Source: Flavobacterium sp. ov086 (GTDB lineage: Bacteria; Bacteroidota; Bacteroidia; Flavobacteriales; Flavobacteriaceae). Taken from it: a stretch of 64,000 bases of DNA. Positions 1 to 8,238 of the stretch are shown here, in pieces. Within the stretch, counting starts at the first letter, position 1, and every line of letters begins with the position of its first letter. Below the pieces are notes generated by a model. The model saw only the letters and a program-made list of their open reading frames with translations, did not search any database and was not told the DNA's origin. Location: contig NZ_FZNL01000001.1 in assembly GCF_900187965.1 (NCBI RefSeq), positions 124,001 to 188,000 of the forward strand. The letters are read 5' to 3'. The position numbers and the translations under genes are program-made.

Positions 1-858
1 GTTTTCTTCTGTTAAATTAATAACTTTTGCATAACATCCTCCTTCAAAGTTGAAAACAGTATTTTCTGCAGTCCAACCGTGTTCATCGTCTCCAATTAAC
101 TTACGTTCCGGATCTGCTGATAAAGTTGTTTTTCCTGTTCCTGATAATCCAAAGAAAATTGCAGTATCTCCAGCCTCACCAACATTTGCACTACAGTGCA
201 TTGGTAAAGTATTTTTGAAAACCGGCAAAATGAAATTCAATGCAGAAAAAATTCCTTTCTTCATTTCTCCAGTATAACCTGTTCCTCCAATAAGTGCTAT
301 TTTTTTAGTAAAATCCAAGATAGCAAAATTAGACTGACGTGTTCCGTCTACAGCAGGGTCTGCCATAAAACTTGGAGCACAAATTACTGTCCATTCCGGA
401 GTAAAGTTTGCAAGTTCAGACTCTTCAGGTCTTAGAAACATGTTATAGCAAAACAAGTTTGACCAAGCTGTTTCTGTAACAACGCGAACATTTAATCTGT
501 AATTTGCATCTGAACAAACATAAGAATCACGTACAAAAACCTCTTTGTCTGATAAAAACTGAGTTACCTTATTATATAATTTTTCGAATGCTTCTGATGA
601 AAATGGAATATTAACATTTCCCCACCAAACCTGATCTTCAGTAATACTATCTTTTACAATAAAACGATCCTGAGGAGAACGCCCAGTAAATTCGCCTGTA
701 TTAATTGCCAATGCTCCTGTAGAGTTTTCAACACCTTGGCCTGATTGCAAAGTAATCGCGTGCAATTCATCCGCAGATAATTGATAGCGAACTTTTGCAT
801 TTTCAATTCCTAGTTCTTTTAACGAAATCGATTGCGAGAAAAGTGTGTTAGTGTCCAT
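1..858 (-). CDS. pckA: phosphoenolpyruvate carboxykinase (ATP), 5' part only
   Basis: Converts oxaloacetate plus ATP to phosphoenolpyruvate and CO2, the first step of gluconeogenesis, in the cytoplasm. The visible 286 residues start at the ATG complement of 856-858 (MDTNTLFSQSISLKELG). They carry the kinase P-loop GLSGTGKTTL at residues 237-246, preceded by an IGGTGYTGEMKKG stretch, with GDDEHGW after it, all typical of the ATP-type enzyme. The full protein is normally about 530-540 residues, so the C-terminal half lies beyond the left edge of the window. A TAnnTTTG box lies upstream at 893-900. Identification is firm. The truncation is only the window edge. Confidence 0.95.
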   Translation of the reverse strand, partial: MDTNTLFSQSISLKELGIENAKVRYQLSADELHAITLQSGQGVENSTGALAINTGEFTGRSPQDRFIVKDSITEDQVWWGNVNIPFSSEAFEKLYNKVTQFLSDKEVFVRDSYVCSDANYRLNVRVVTETAWSNLFCYNMFLRPEESELANFTPEWTVICAPSFMADPAVDGTRQSNFAILDFTKKIALIGGTGYTGEMKKGIFSALNFILPVFKNTLPMHCSANVGEAGDTAIFFGLSGTGKTTLSADPERKLIGDDEHGWTAENTVFNFEGGCYAKVINLTEEN

Positions 859-892
859 AAATTTTTAGTTGTGTGTGATATTTAATAAAAAG

Positions 893-900
893 CAAAATTA
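893..900 (-). promoter_or_regulatory. putative -7 box upstream of pckA
   Basis: The minus strand reads TAATTTTG, matching the Bacteroidota -7 consensus TAnnTTTG, 35 bases before the pckA ATG. I see no TTG at the normal 17-23 base distance, so this is only a half-supported promoter. The rest of 859-1159 is very AT-rich and shows no gene. Confidence 0.4.
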
Positions 901-1159
901 TAGAATTTATTATTAAACCTTTAAAAATATTTCAATTTCACTTTAATTTATATCAATAAAGTAAAAATTGATCTTTAAAACTAATAAAACAAAAAAATAA
1001 TTGCTTTTAATTTACTTTCTTATAACCTTATAAATGAATTTGTTACATTTTCTTCTATTTAAAGTAAAAAACAAAATAAATTCACATAAACAAGATTATA
1101 TGTTATTTATGAGACAAAATTAAAGATTAATTTTTAGATAGAATTTTTTATTCGGGATT

Positions 1160-1546
1160 TTATGATTTTCTCTTTAAAATCGTAAGAAATAATACCGACC
1201 AAGCAATAATTAATAACAAACCTCCTAAAGGAGTTGCGAATACGATAATTTTAAAATCGAACGAAGTAATACTTTTTGTAGACAATAAATAAATCGAACC
1301 GCTAAATAGAAGTACTCCTGCAATAACCAAGTTATAAATTGTTTTTAAGGTTTTTTCGGCAAGTTCTTTTCTGGTAGACAAAAAGAATAAAAAGAAAGCA
1401 TGATACATTTGGTAGCGAACTCCAACTTCAAAAGTATTTAGTTCTTCGACAGATAAATATTTTTTTAATAGATGCGCTCCAAAAGCTCCTAAAACAATAG
1501 CTAACATTCCGATAAAAGCGCCTGTCAAAACAATTCTTCTTTCCAT
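1160..1546 (-). CDS. DUF423 family small membrane protein
   Basis: A 128-residue integral membrane protein of the DUF423 (YgdD-like) family, whose function is unknown. I chose the ATG at 1544-1546 (MERRIVLTGAFIGMLAIVLG) because family members begin just before this first membrane helix. A longer frame back to 1576 would only add a charged leader. Four hydrophobic segments are visible, with the family's GAFGAH motif after helix 1 and the FEVGVRYQMYHAFFLF segment in the middle, and a short basic tail (LKRKS). It stands alone between pckA and a divergent saccharopine dehydrogenase-like gene. Confidence 0.85.
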   Translation of the reverse strand: MERRIVLTGAFIGMLAIVLGAFGAHLLKKYLSVEELNTFEVGVRYQMYHAFFLFFLSTRKELAEKTLKTIYNLVIAGVLLFSGSIYLLSTKSITSFDFKIIVFATPLGGLLLIIAWSVLFLTILKRKS

Positions 1547-1691
1547 AGTTTCTATACTTTTCAATTTTTCAAACAAAAATACTTCAATAGAAATTAAAAA
1601 GCTTTTTACTTTTCAAAAATCTTTCATTAAAAGGAAATCCGCCACATTTTAGCAGTAAAATAAAAAATAATGTATTTTTAGTAAATTAAAA

Positions 1692-1722
1692 TTGTTACAT
1701 ATATAACATTTTAATATATTTG
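1692..1722 (+). promoter_or_regulatory. Bacteroidota-type promoter of the saccharopine dehydrogenase-like gene
   Basis: TTG at 1692-1694, a 20-base spacer, and TATATTTG (TAnnTTTG) at 1715-1722. The ATG follows 18 bases later, giving a very short leader. Confidence 0.65.
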
Positions 1723-1739
1723 TGTTATAAATTTAAAGC

Positions 1740-3104
1740 ATGAGAAGCATTTTAATTATTGGAGCAGGCAGATCTGCATCATCGTTGATACGATATTTGT
1801 TATCAAAATCTGAGAGTGAAAATCTACATCTTATAGTAGCTGATCTATCTTTGGCTCTAGCCGAAAAAAAGACACAGAACCACCCAAATGCAACTCCAAT
1901 AGCTTTAGACATTTTTAATGCTCCCGAAAGAAAAGCTGCTATAGAAAAAGCTTCTATTGTAATCTCGATGTTACCGGCACATTTGCACATTGAAATTGCC
2001 AAAGATTGTTTAGAATTTAAAAAACATCTTGTAACTGCATCTTATATAAGTGATGCAATGCAGGTATTAGACGAAGAAGCAAAGAAGAATAATTTGATCT
2101 TCATGAATGAAATTGGTCTTGATCCCGGGATCGACCATATGAGCGCCATGAAAGTTATTGATGAAATAAGAGCAAAAGGCGGCAAAATGTTGCTTTTTGA
2201 ATCATTCTGCGGAGGTTTAGTCGCTCCGGAATCTGATAATAATTTATGGAATTACAAATTTACCTGGGCGCCCAGAAATGTTGTTTTGGCGGGTCAGGGC
2301 GGTGCTGCAAAGTTTATTCAGGAAGGAACTTATAAATATATTCCATACGGAACTTTGTTTCGCAGAACCGAATTTCTTGAAGTAGAAGGTTATGGCAAAT
2401 TTGAAGCCTATTCTAACCGCGATTCTCTTAAATACAGATCAATTTACGGTTTAGATGATATCCTGACTTTATATAGAGGAACTATTCGAAGAGTTGGTTA
2501 CTCTAAAGCATGGAATATGTTTGTACAACTAGGAATGACAGATGACAGTTACATCATGGAAGATTCTGAAAACATGAGTTATCGTCAGTTTGTGAATTCT
2601 TTCTTGCCATATCACCCAACGGATTCTGTAGAAATCAAAATGCGATTGATTTTAAAAATAGATCAGGACGATATTATGTGGGACAAACTTCTTGAACTGG
2701 ATTTATTTAATCATGACAAAAAAGTGAATTTGCCTAATGCGACTCCGGCTCAAATATTAGAAAAAATACTTTCGGACAGTTGGACTCTGGAACCAAACGA
2801 TAAAGATATGATTGTAATGTATCATAAGTTTGGTTTTGAAATCAATGGCGAGAAAAAACAAATAGACTCAAAAATGGTTTGTATTGGCGACGATCAAACG
2901 TATACTGCAATGGCAAAAACGGTTGGATTACCGGTTGCAATGGCGACATTATTGATTTTGAATAAAAAAATTACAACTCCCGGCGTACAGCTTCCGATAA
3001 AGGAAGAAGTATATCAACCAATTTTGAAGGAGTTAGAAGAATATGGGGTTGTTTTTAATGAACAAGTTATGCCCTATTTTGGTTACAATCCAGATTTGTT
3101 CTAA
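1740..3104 (+). CDS. saccharopine dehydrogenase family protein
   Basis: A 454-residue soluble NAD(P)-dependent oxidoreductase of the saccharopine dehydrogenase/reductase family. The N-terminus carries a Rossmann nucleotide-binding motif (ILIIGAGRSASSLIRYL, residues 4-20), followed by the family's catalytic/C-terminal domain with NEIGLDPGIDHM and ESFCGGLVAPE near residues 122-165. The exact substrate cannot be read from sequence. Lysine or carboxynorspermidine-type chemistry is known in the family, and a role in amino-acid or polyamine metabolism is inference. It is monocistronic, with its own promoter at 1692-1722 and a strong hairpin terminator at 3151-3184. Confidence 0.85.
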   Translation: MRSILIIGAGRSASSLIRYLLSKSESENLHLIVADLSLALAEKKTQNHPNATPIALDIFNAPERKAAIEKASIVISMLPAHLHIEIAKDCLEFKKHLVTASYISDAMQVLDEEAKKNNLIFMNEIGLDPGIDHMSAMKVIDEIRAKGGKMLLFESFCGGLVAPESDNNLWNYKFTWAPRNVVLAGQGGAAKFIQEGTYKYIPYGTLFRRTEFLEVEGYGKFEAYSNRDSLKYRSIYGLDDILTLYRGTIRRVGYSKAWNMFVQLGMTDDSYIMEDSENMSYRQFVNSFLPYHPTDSVEIKMRLILKIDQDDIMWDKLLELDLFNHDKKVNLPNATPAQILEKILSDSWTLEPNDKDMIVMYHKFGFEINGEKKQIDSKMVCIGDDQTYTAMAKTVGLPVAMATLLILNKKITTPGVQLPIKEEVYQPILKELEEYGVVFNEQVMPYFGYNPDLF

Positions 3105-3150
3105 GATTTGGATTGTTTGTTTTTTAGAATTTTTTTTTAGTTTTTTATTT

Positions 3151-3184
3151 ATCCGCTTCTGGAATCCAGAAGCGGATTTTTTTT
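3151..3184 (+). terminator. rho-independent terminator
   Basis: Perfect 11-bp stem (ATCCGCTTCTG / CAGAAGCGGAT) with a 5-base loop, followed by a run of eight T, 46 bases after the saccharopine dehydrogenase-like stop. Confidence 0.85.
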
Positions 3185-3189
3185 ATCTG

Positions 3190-3609
3190 TCAGAAATCTT
3201 TTTCCGAAATTAATTTACCATTATCGTACTGTCTGACTTCGGTTAATTTTCCTTTATCCGAATAAAATTTCCACGATCCAAAATAAAACCAATGGGTTTC
3301 AATCGAATCAATTTCAACTTTAGTCTTTCCTTTTGATTGTAATTTTCCGTTCTCGAAATAATATTTTACGATACAAATCCCGTTTTTATATTTTTCTGTT
3401 TTGTAAATTTTCCCGCTGTTGTAGGTTTTCCATTTTTTGACAGGTTTGTCGTGTTTGTAGTATTCATACGATTTGATATTCATTCCGTCATCTGTATAAT
3501 CGTCAACCCACTTACCCTCTTTTTTATGATCAATTTTCTGATTAACCAGTTTGCTTTTACAACTCAAAAGCAATATTCCGCAAAACAAGATTAAAAAAAG
3601 TTTTTTCAT
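3190..3609 (-). CDS. lipoprotein with MORN/YwqK-like repeats
   Basis: A 139-residue secreted lipoprotein. The leader MKKLFLILFCGILLLSC ends in a lipobox with Cys17. The mature part has repeated short strands of the form YxNGKIYKTEKYKNG and YFENGKLQSKG, like MORN or YwqK-type antitoxin repeats that form beta hairpins. Such proteins in Bacteroidota are usually labelled toxin-antitoxin system YwqK family antitoxin, but no toxin gene is adjacent here. Its role is therefore open. It is more likely an envelope protein than a cytoplasmic antitoxin because of the lipobox. Confidence 0.7.
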   Translation of the reverse strand: MKKLFLILFCGILLLSCKSKLVNQKIDHKKEGKWVDDYTDDGMNIKSYEYYKHDKPVKKWKTYNSGKIYKTEKYKNGICIVKYYFENGKLQSKGKTKVEIDSIETHWFYFGSWKFYSDKGKLTEVRQYDNGKLISEKDF

Positions 3610-4043
3610 AAGTACGATCTGGAAGTTATATTACAAACGTAAGATTTTTACTTAACATGAAAGAAAAAGTTGCAAAAAAATTCGGCTAAAGCCCATTTCT
3701 TTTCTCTAAAAATTCCCTGGTTAAAACTAAGGGCTATTCAATTTTAATGCAAAAAACCTTTGAACCTCTGCTCCTTTGTCTCTTTGCACCTCTCTTCCGC
3801 GTTAAGAATTGAGGCGGTATCTCCGGATTTAGAAAAACAAGGCATTTTTGCCGTAGTTTTTGTTAATCGGGAATATAGCCGAAAGCCCGTCCGCCGCGGC
3901 GGATAACGCCCATAAAAAAAATCCGCTCATTTCTGAACGGATTTTGAATTGTATTTCTCGACTTTATCTTTGTTAAAGTTTAAAACTTTAACAAAAATCT
4001 AAACCTCAAAAACTTTGTGCCTTAGCGCCTTGGTGGCAAAATA
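3610..4043. repeat. gene-free spacer with dispersed repeats
   Basis: No ORF is convincing here. The stretch holds a perfect 14-bp GC palindrome TCCGCCGCGGCGGA at 3890-3903 (again at 30764-30777), segments related to the genome's AAAGTTTAAAACTTT-type repeats around 3973-3990, a GCAAAG-type tail, and the M20 dipeptidase terminator. Confidence 0.6.
3912..3945 (-). terminator. terminator of the M20 dipeptidase
   Basis: Read on the minus strand, an imperfect stem (AATCCG..CGGATT extended by TCA/TGA pairs) runs into a T tract at 3914-3921. Confidence 0.55.
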
Positions 4044-5432
4044 TTACTTACTTAATTCTACAAAATATTTGTAAAACAACGGAATAGTTTCGATTCCTTT
4101 TAAGTAATTGAAAATTCCGAAATGCTCATTTGGTGAGTGAATTGCATCAGAATCTAAACCGAAGCCCATTAAAATGGTTTTGCTTTTTAGTTCTTTTTCG
4201 AACAAAGCTACAATTGGAATACTTCCGCCTGAACGAACCGGAATTGCCGGAACTCCAAAAGTTTCTGTATAGGCTTTGTTTGCTGCCTTATACTCAATAC
4301 TGTCAATTGGCGTAACATAACCTTGCCCGCCGTGATGTGGTGTTACTTTTACGGTAACTCCAGCCGGTGCAATACTTAGAAAATGTTTCGTAAAAAGTTC
4401 TGTGATTTCATGCCAATCCTGATTTGGAACCAAACGCATGGAGATTTTCGCAAATGCCTTGCTCGCAATAACGGTTTTTGCACCTTCGCCTTGATATCCG
4501 CCCCAGATTCCGTTTACGTCTAATGTTGGGCGAATTGAGTTGCGTTCATTGGTTACATATCCTTTTTCGCCGTAAATATCGTTTAGGTCTAAGGCTTTTT
4601 TATATTTTTCAAGGCTGAAAGGCGCTTTTGCCATTTCGGCTCTTTCTTCAAGAGATAATTCCTGTACTTTATCATAAAAACCAGGAATAGTAATATGATT
4701 GTCTTCGTCATGCATTGAAGCGATCATTTTTGCCAAAACATTGATTGGGTTTGCCACTGCTCCACCGTATAAACCGGAGTGCAAATCGCGGTTTGGACCT
4801 GTAACCTCAACCTCAACATAACTCAAACCACGTAAACCTGTCGTGATCGATGGTTGTTGGTTCGAGATCATTCCGGTATCTGAAATTAGAATTACGTCGT
4901 TTTTCAGTTTTTCCTGATTGCGTTCTACAAACCAAGCCAAACTTGCAGAACCTACTTCTTCTTCGCCTTCAATCATGAATTTTACATTACAAGGCAAAGT
5001 ATTGGTTTGCACCATAAGCTCAAGCGCTTTTACGTGCATGTACATTTGCCCTTTGTCGTCGCAAGCGCCACGAGCAAAGATTGCGCCTTCTGGGTGAATT
5101 TCGGTCTTTTTAATTACGGGTTCGAATGGTGGCGATGTCCATAATTCGATTGGATCTGGTGGTTGAACATCATAATGTCCGTAAACAAGAACTGTTGGTA
5201 AATTTGGGTCGATTATTTTCTCTCCATATATAATTGGATACCCCGGAGTATCACAAATTTCGACTAAATCGCAGCCTGCTTTTGATAAACTTTCCTTTAC
5301 TGCCTCGGCAGTATCGATAACATCTTGCGAATATGCAGTGTCGGCACTTACCGACGGAATTTTTAATAATTCGATCAACTCATTGATAAAGCGATCTTTA
5401 TGTTGTTGAACGTAGGACTTAATATTTTCCAT
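4044..5432 (-). CDS. M20 family metallodipeptidase
   Basis: A 462-residue cytoplasmic zinc dipeptidase of the M20 (carnosinase/PepV-like) family. It removes single amino acids from di- and short peptides. Metal-site motifs are clear: VLVYGHYDVQPPDP with His86 and Asp88, RGACDDKGQ (121-129, metal-bridging Asp) and MIEGEEEVGS with the catalytic Glu pair near residue 157. The insertion domain with LHSGLYGGAVANP is present, and the late SIPIVALF and DAIHSPNE segments supply the last metal ligand. There is no signal peptide. The length is normal for the family. It is transcribed alone, with a terminator at 3912-3945. Confidence 0.92.
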   Translation of the reverse strand: MENIKSYVQQHKDRFINELIELLKIPSVSADTAYSQDVIDTAEAVKESLSKAGCDLVEICDTPGYPIIYGEKIIDPNLPTVLVYGHYDVQPPDPIELWTSPPFEPVIKKTEIHPEGAIFARGACDDKGQMYMHVKALELMVQTNTLPCNVKFMIEGEEEVGSASLAWFVERNQEKLKNDVILISDTGMISNQQPSITTGLRGLSYVEVEVTGPNRDLHSGLYGGAVANPINVLAKMIASMHDEDNHITIPGFYDKVQELSLEERAEMAKAPFSLEKYKKALDLNDIYGEKGYVTNERNSIRPTLDVNGIWGGYQGEGAKTVIASKAFAKISMRLVPNQDWHEITELFTKHFLSIAPAGVTVKVTPHHGGQGYVTPIDSIEYKAANKAYTETFGVPAIPVRSGGSIPIVALFEKELKSKTILMGFGLDSDAIHSPNEHFGIFNYLKGIETIPLFYKYFVELSK

Positions 5433-5499
5433 TGAAATAATTTTTATAGAAATTCAAAAATACAAAAAAGAGAATTAATATTTTTTTTCAAAAAATGCT

Positions 5500-5528
5500 T
5501 TGAAATATAGAAGTTATGTTTATCTTTG
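5500..5528 (+). promoter_or_regulatory. promoter of tRNA-Leu
   Basis: TTG at 5500-5502, an 18-base spacer and TATCTTTG at 5521-5528, ending 13 bases before the tRNA: a textbook Bacteroidota promoter. Confidence 0.75.
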
Positions 5529-5541
5529 CACCCACAATTGA

Positions 5542-5623
5542 GCGGATATGGTGAAATTGGTAGACATGCCAGACTTAGGATCTGGTGCCGCAAGGCGTGT
5601 AGGTTCGAGTCCTATTATCCGCA
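5542..5623 (+). tRNA. tRNA-Leu (UAG)
   Basis: The cloverleaf can be folded by eye. Acceptor GCGGATA pairs with TATCCGC. The anticodon stem CCAGA/TCTGG encloses loop CTTAGGA with anticodon TAG. A long variable arm is present, and the T-loop reads GGTTCGAGTCC. The discriminator is A. The 3' CCA is not encoded, as is usual in this phylum. A hairpin terminator follows at once. Confidence 0.95.
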
Positions 5624-5626
5624 CTG

Positions 5627-5658
5627 AAAAAAGCTTCTGAGAAATCAGAAGCTTTTTT
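5627..5658 (+). terminator. terminator of tRNA-Leu
   Basis: 14-bp stem AAAAAAGCTTCTGA / TCAGAAGCTTTTTT with a 4-base loop, directly after the tRNA. Confidence 0.85.
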
Positions 5659-5778
5659 GTTTTATGGCTTTCGCCGAATTTTACCAGTATTTGAACCATA
5701 TAAGTGATTTAAGTTCATTTTAGTTTCATGTGATTAAATCCTTTTCAAATAACAAAAGCAGTTTAAAAAAGAGGACAA

Positions 5779-5810
5779 TAAAAAACCCGATTACATTTTT
5801 TTGTATCGGG
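5779..5810 (-). terminator. terminator of the secreted 153-residue protein gene
   Basis: On the minus strand CCCGATACA pairs with TGTAATCGGG (one bulge), followed by a T run, about 10 bases past the stop at 5820. Confidence 0.65.
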
Positions 5811-5819
5811 CCTAAAGTT

Positions 5820-6281
5820 TTAGTTCACTTTTTGTACATTATCTATACTAAATAACTTTTGTAAATTTTTTAAAGTAAGCGGACCACCAATATGCTCCAC
5901 CGATCCGCTTTGCATTGTTATAAACTGAATGCTTTTAGTTCCCATCATTTTATCATAACGAATTGTTACTATATCACCTTTCGAATTTTTATAATCAAAG
6001 CTTTCTCCTTTTTTGTATTCAACACTATTCATTGTTTTAAACACCTCATTGTAAATCTCTATCATTTCTGATTTTTTCAATATATAACTCCATCTTACAT
6101 CACTTTTAGAAGTTCCGTCTGGCATATTTAAGCTATAAATTTCTCCATACTTACGCATTTCCGTAGTCCCCATGTTTACAGAAATCACTTCATCAGGTTT
6201 GCTATCTTCAGAATGTCTCACTATTTGTGCGTGAAGATTAAAACCAAAAACCAAAACAACTGCTAATAATAATTTTTTCAT
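5820..6281 (-). CDS. secreted protein of unknown function
   Basis: A 153-residue protein with a clear signal peptide (MKKLLLAVVLVFGFNLHAQ, cleavage after AQ). I do not recognise the mature domain. It has mixed alpha/beta character, a central IRYDKMMGTKSIQF strand pair, and no cysteines after the leader. It is probably periplasmic or surface-exposed. It is monocistronic, with its own terminator and a repeat-rich 490-bp spacer upstream. Confidence 0.6.
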   Translation of the reverse strand: MKKLLLAVVLVFGFNLHAQIVRHSEDSKPDEVISVNMGTTEMRKYGEIYSLNMPDGTSKSDVRWSYILKKSEMIEIYNEVFKTMNSVEYKKGESFDYKNSKGDIVTIRYDKMMGTKSIQFITMQSGSVEHIGGPLTLKNLQKLFSIDNVQKVN

Positions 6282-6770
6282 TTTTTTTTCTTAATTAATA
6301 ATACCCAAATGTAATCCCGTGAAAATCATTCATTTTACGACTTTCCGTAAAAGAGTAATTTTATTTAATCAATTGTTTAGGGGAATGATAATTTTGGCTT
6401 TCGCCGAAATCACAAAATAGCCCGAATATTTGTCATTTCGACCGAAGGGAGAAATCACAATAGAAACTCCGCATAGAATGTCATTAATTTTTGTCAAATT
6501 CTTTGCGAATGACGGATTGAAATCCATCCCTACAATATGTTCCGTTCCTCCGGAACTCTTTATAAAATTCCGAAGGAATGATTTATTTTGTAGCTAGGTC
6601 CCGAAGCTTCGTTATCAATCCCTTGAAACGCAACGTAACCCCAATATTGTCATTTCGATCGAAGGGAGAAATCACAATAGAAACTCCGTACAGAATGTCC
6701 CCAATCTTTGTCGAATTGCTTGTGTGATTTCTCCCTTCGATCGAAATGACAAACTTTACAAAAACTTCTT
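6282..6770. repeat. intergenic mosaic of dispersed repeats
   Basis: No gene is seen. It contains a half copy of the GTCATTTCGA-GAAGGGAGAAATC repeat near 6431-6470. A roughly 130-bp repeat at 6511-6641 recurs inverted at 31699-31830. A complete inverted pair has perfect 28-bp arms at 6649-6676 and 6723-6750 around a 46-base loop. The inverted pair sits just after the stop of the next minus-strand gene and may serve as its terminator or mRNA end. Confidence 0.7.
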
Positions 6771-7004
6771 TTATTCAACCTCCAAATAAGGATGTAAAAT
6801 TTCTGCCAATTCATTTAGCCAATAAAAACCCTCTTCTATTTTGGTAATTTGTAATTTAAGAGTTTCATCTTTTCTCATTACTCCCAAAGCAATTACATAA
6901 TTAAGATTTCGGATTGTTTTTGCCAGATCTTTAGGATCTATCTTGTTTGAAAAAAAATCTATTAATCTGGTTTCGGTTTCTTTTGAAAAACTTTCTGTAG
7001 CCAT
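6771..7004 (-). CDS. 77-residue orphan protein (paralog of 27497-27730)
   Basis: I do not recognise this family. I chose the ATG at 7002-7004 (MATESFSKETETRLIDFF) over an upstream start at 7052, because the paralog at 27497-27730 begins at the equivalent place (MSTNTLSKETETRLIDFF) and is also 77 residues. The longer frame would also run through the operator at 7037-7062. The two proteins are roughly 60% identical by eye, with a shared SKETETRLIDFF N-terminus, AKTIRxLNY centre and GFYWLNELAExLxPYL C-terminus. It looks small, helical, cytoplasmic and acidic. It is divergent from an XRE regulator. Confidence 0.7.
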   Translation of the reverse strand: MATESFSKETETRLIDFFSNKIDPKDLAKTIRNLNYVIALGVMRKDETLKLQITKIEEGFYWLNELAEILHPYLEVE

Positions 7005-7036
7005 TGTCTTATTTTTTAGATTTAGTAAATATAGTA

Positions 7037-7062
7037 AATTACACCCATACATGGGTGTAATT
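7037..7062. promoter_or_regulatory. 26-bp perfect inverted repeat, likely XRE operator
   Basis: Arms AATTACACCCAT and ATGGGTGTAATT separated by two bases (AC), in the 86-bp gap between the divergent 77-residue gene and the XRE gene. On the minus strand a TATATTTA box (near -7 consensus) lies just beyond it at about 7026-7033, so a bound repressor would cover that promoter. Binding by the adjacent XRE protein is inference. Confidence 0.65.
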
Positions 7063-7090
7063 GAAAAATAAATCTTATCACTTTTGAAAT

Positions 7091-7321
7091 ATGAATATTT
7101 CAGAAGAAACTTTTATTGCAAACCTTGGGATTCACATTAGACAATTACGTGAAAAGAAAGGCATGTCGCAACAAGACTTGGGTGACGACTGCGGTATTAC
7201 CCAAAATCAAGTTGGCAGAATAGAAAGAGCTGAAATAAATACAACCGTAAAAACTCTTGTAAAAATTGCAAATGCTTTAGATGTTGAACCTAAAGAATTG
7301 TTTGATTTTCCTTTAAAATAA
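7091..7321 (+). CDS. XRE-family helix-turn-helix regulator
   Basis: A 76-residue single-domain DNA-binding protein. The HTH spans about residues 12-66, with LREKKGMSQQDLGDDCGITQ as helices 2-3 and NQVGRIERAEINTTVKTLVK following. The length matches stand-alone Cro/C1-type repressors. It is divergent from the 77-residue orphan gene, with a perfect 26-bp palindrome between them. Autoregulation and control of that gene are inferred from the layout. It also precedes a run of small membrane-protein genes on the same strand. Confidence 0.88.
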   Translation: MNISEETFIANLGIHIRQLREKKGMSQQDLGDDCGITQNQVGRIERAEINTTVKTLVKIANALDVEPKELFDFPLK

Positions 7322-7353
7322 AAAACCTTAAATTCAATTTCCACTAACCTTCA

Positions 7354-7827
7354 ATGATTAAAACCAAAAAATTTCAACTTACCAAAAAAGAATATTTATC
7401 ATTCATTATTAGAATTTTATTAAAAAAGAAATGGTGGCTTTATGCATTTATGCTTATGCTTTCTGTTGCAATTCTTTTTAAGGATAACAAAGATTCTTCT
7501 GATATTTTTGTAATTATATTTGGCTTCATATATCCGCTACTTACATTATTTCAATATTGGAGATTTGCAAATTCAAAAGAGAACGAGATATTTTTCAGCG
7601 AAACGCAACATGAAATTTTCATCGATAAAATTATTTCACACTCAGGAGAAACATCTGAGAGTACATATGGTGCACAGAATTTTATAAAAGCTTTCGAACT
7701 AAAAGATCTTTACCTTTTATATATTTCAAAAAGTCAATCTTTATTTTTTCCAAAACGAATTTTTGAAACTCGAGAAGATGAAAATTGGTTTAGAAATGAA
7801 GTGTTTTTAAAAGTTAAAAACAGATAA
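7354..7827 (+). CDS. YcxB-like membrane protein
   Basis: A 157-residue protein with two membrane segments near residues 30-48 and 51-68 (WWLYAFMLMLSVAILF; IFVIIFGFIYPLLTLF). After them comes a beta-rich cytoplasmic domain ending in LLYISKSQSLFFPKRIF, the layout of the YcxB-like C-terminal family. The function is unknown. It starts 33 bases after the XRE stop and may be cotranscribed with it. Confidence 0.6.
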   Translation: MIKTKKFQLTKKEYLSFIIRILLKKKWWLYAFMLMLSVAILFKDNKDSSDIFVIIFGFIYPLLTLFQYWRFANSKENEIFFSETQHEIFIDKIISHSGETSESTYGAQNFIKAFELKDLYLLYISKSQSLFFPKRIFETREDENWFRNEVFLKVKNR

Positions 7828-7843
7828 TTCTCCGCAAAATAAA

Positions 7844-8185
7844 GTGATGCAAAACAGTATATTAAAAAAATATTACAATCTTAATCTAACACAAAAACTA
7901 GCAATAGCAATTCCTGTTTTGTTTATTTTGAGCTGTTTAACAAAACGTTTTATTGAGAGATTTAGATTTTCTGACGAATTTCGATGGATATATGAATACG
8001 GTAGTTTTAGCACTTTAATTTTATGTATTTTTCTTGTTGTTTTTTCTTTCGCCAATTCTATTCTAGTTATTAGAGATTTAAAAACAAAGCCTCTTTCAAA
8101 AACGCTATGGTTCCTATTAAGTGTTGCTCCTTTTCTACTTGTAAGCTTAGCACTTACATTTGTTATGCTAAGTGATTCTATGTAA
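7844..8185 (+). CDS. small membrane protein, unknown
   Basis: A 113-residue protein with three hydrophobic helices (about 17-34, 50-71, 86-108). There are no motifs I recognise. Two adjacent ATGs at 7844 and 7847 are equally possible starts. It follows the YcxB-like gene by 16 bases, so both are probably on one transcript. Confidence 0.5.
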   Translation: MMQNSILKKYYNLNLTQKLAIAIPVLFILSCLTKRFIERFRFSDEFRWIYEYGSFSTLILCIFLVVFSFANSILVIRDLKTKPLSKTLWFLLSVAPFLLVSLALTFVMLSDSM

Positions 8186-8238
8186 AATGAAAGCCAATAA
8201 TTTATAAATTTACCTTCTAGCAAAACCTTTTAATAAAA

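Noticed and set aside
3190..3609. Calling the YwqK-like lipoprotein a toxin-antitoxin pair
   Set aside because: No toxin gene is adjacent and the protein has a lipobox, so a cytoplasmic antitoxin role is unsupported.
7005..7052. 16-residue extension of the 77-residue protein
   Set aside because: The paralog starts at the shorter position and the extension would include the operator palindrome.
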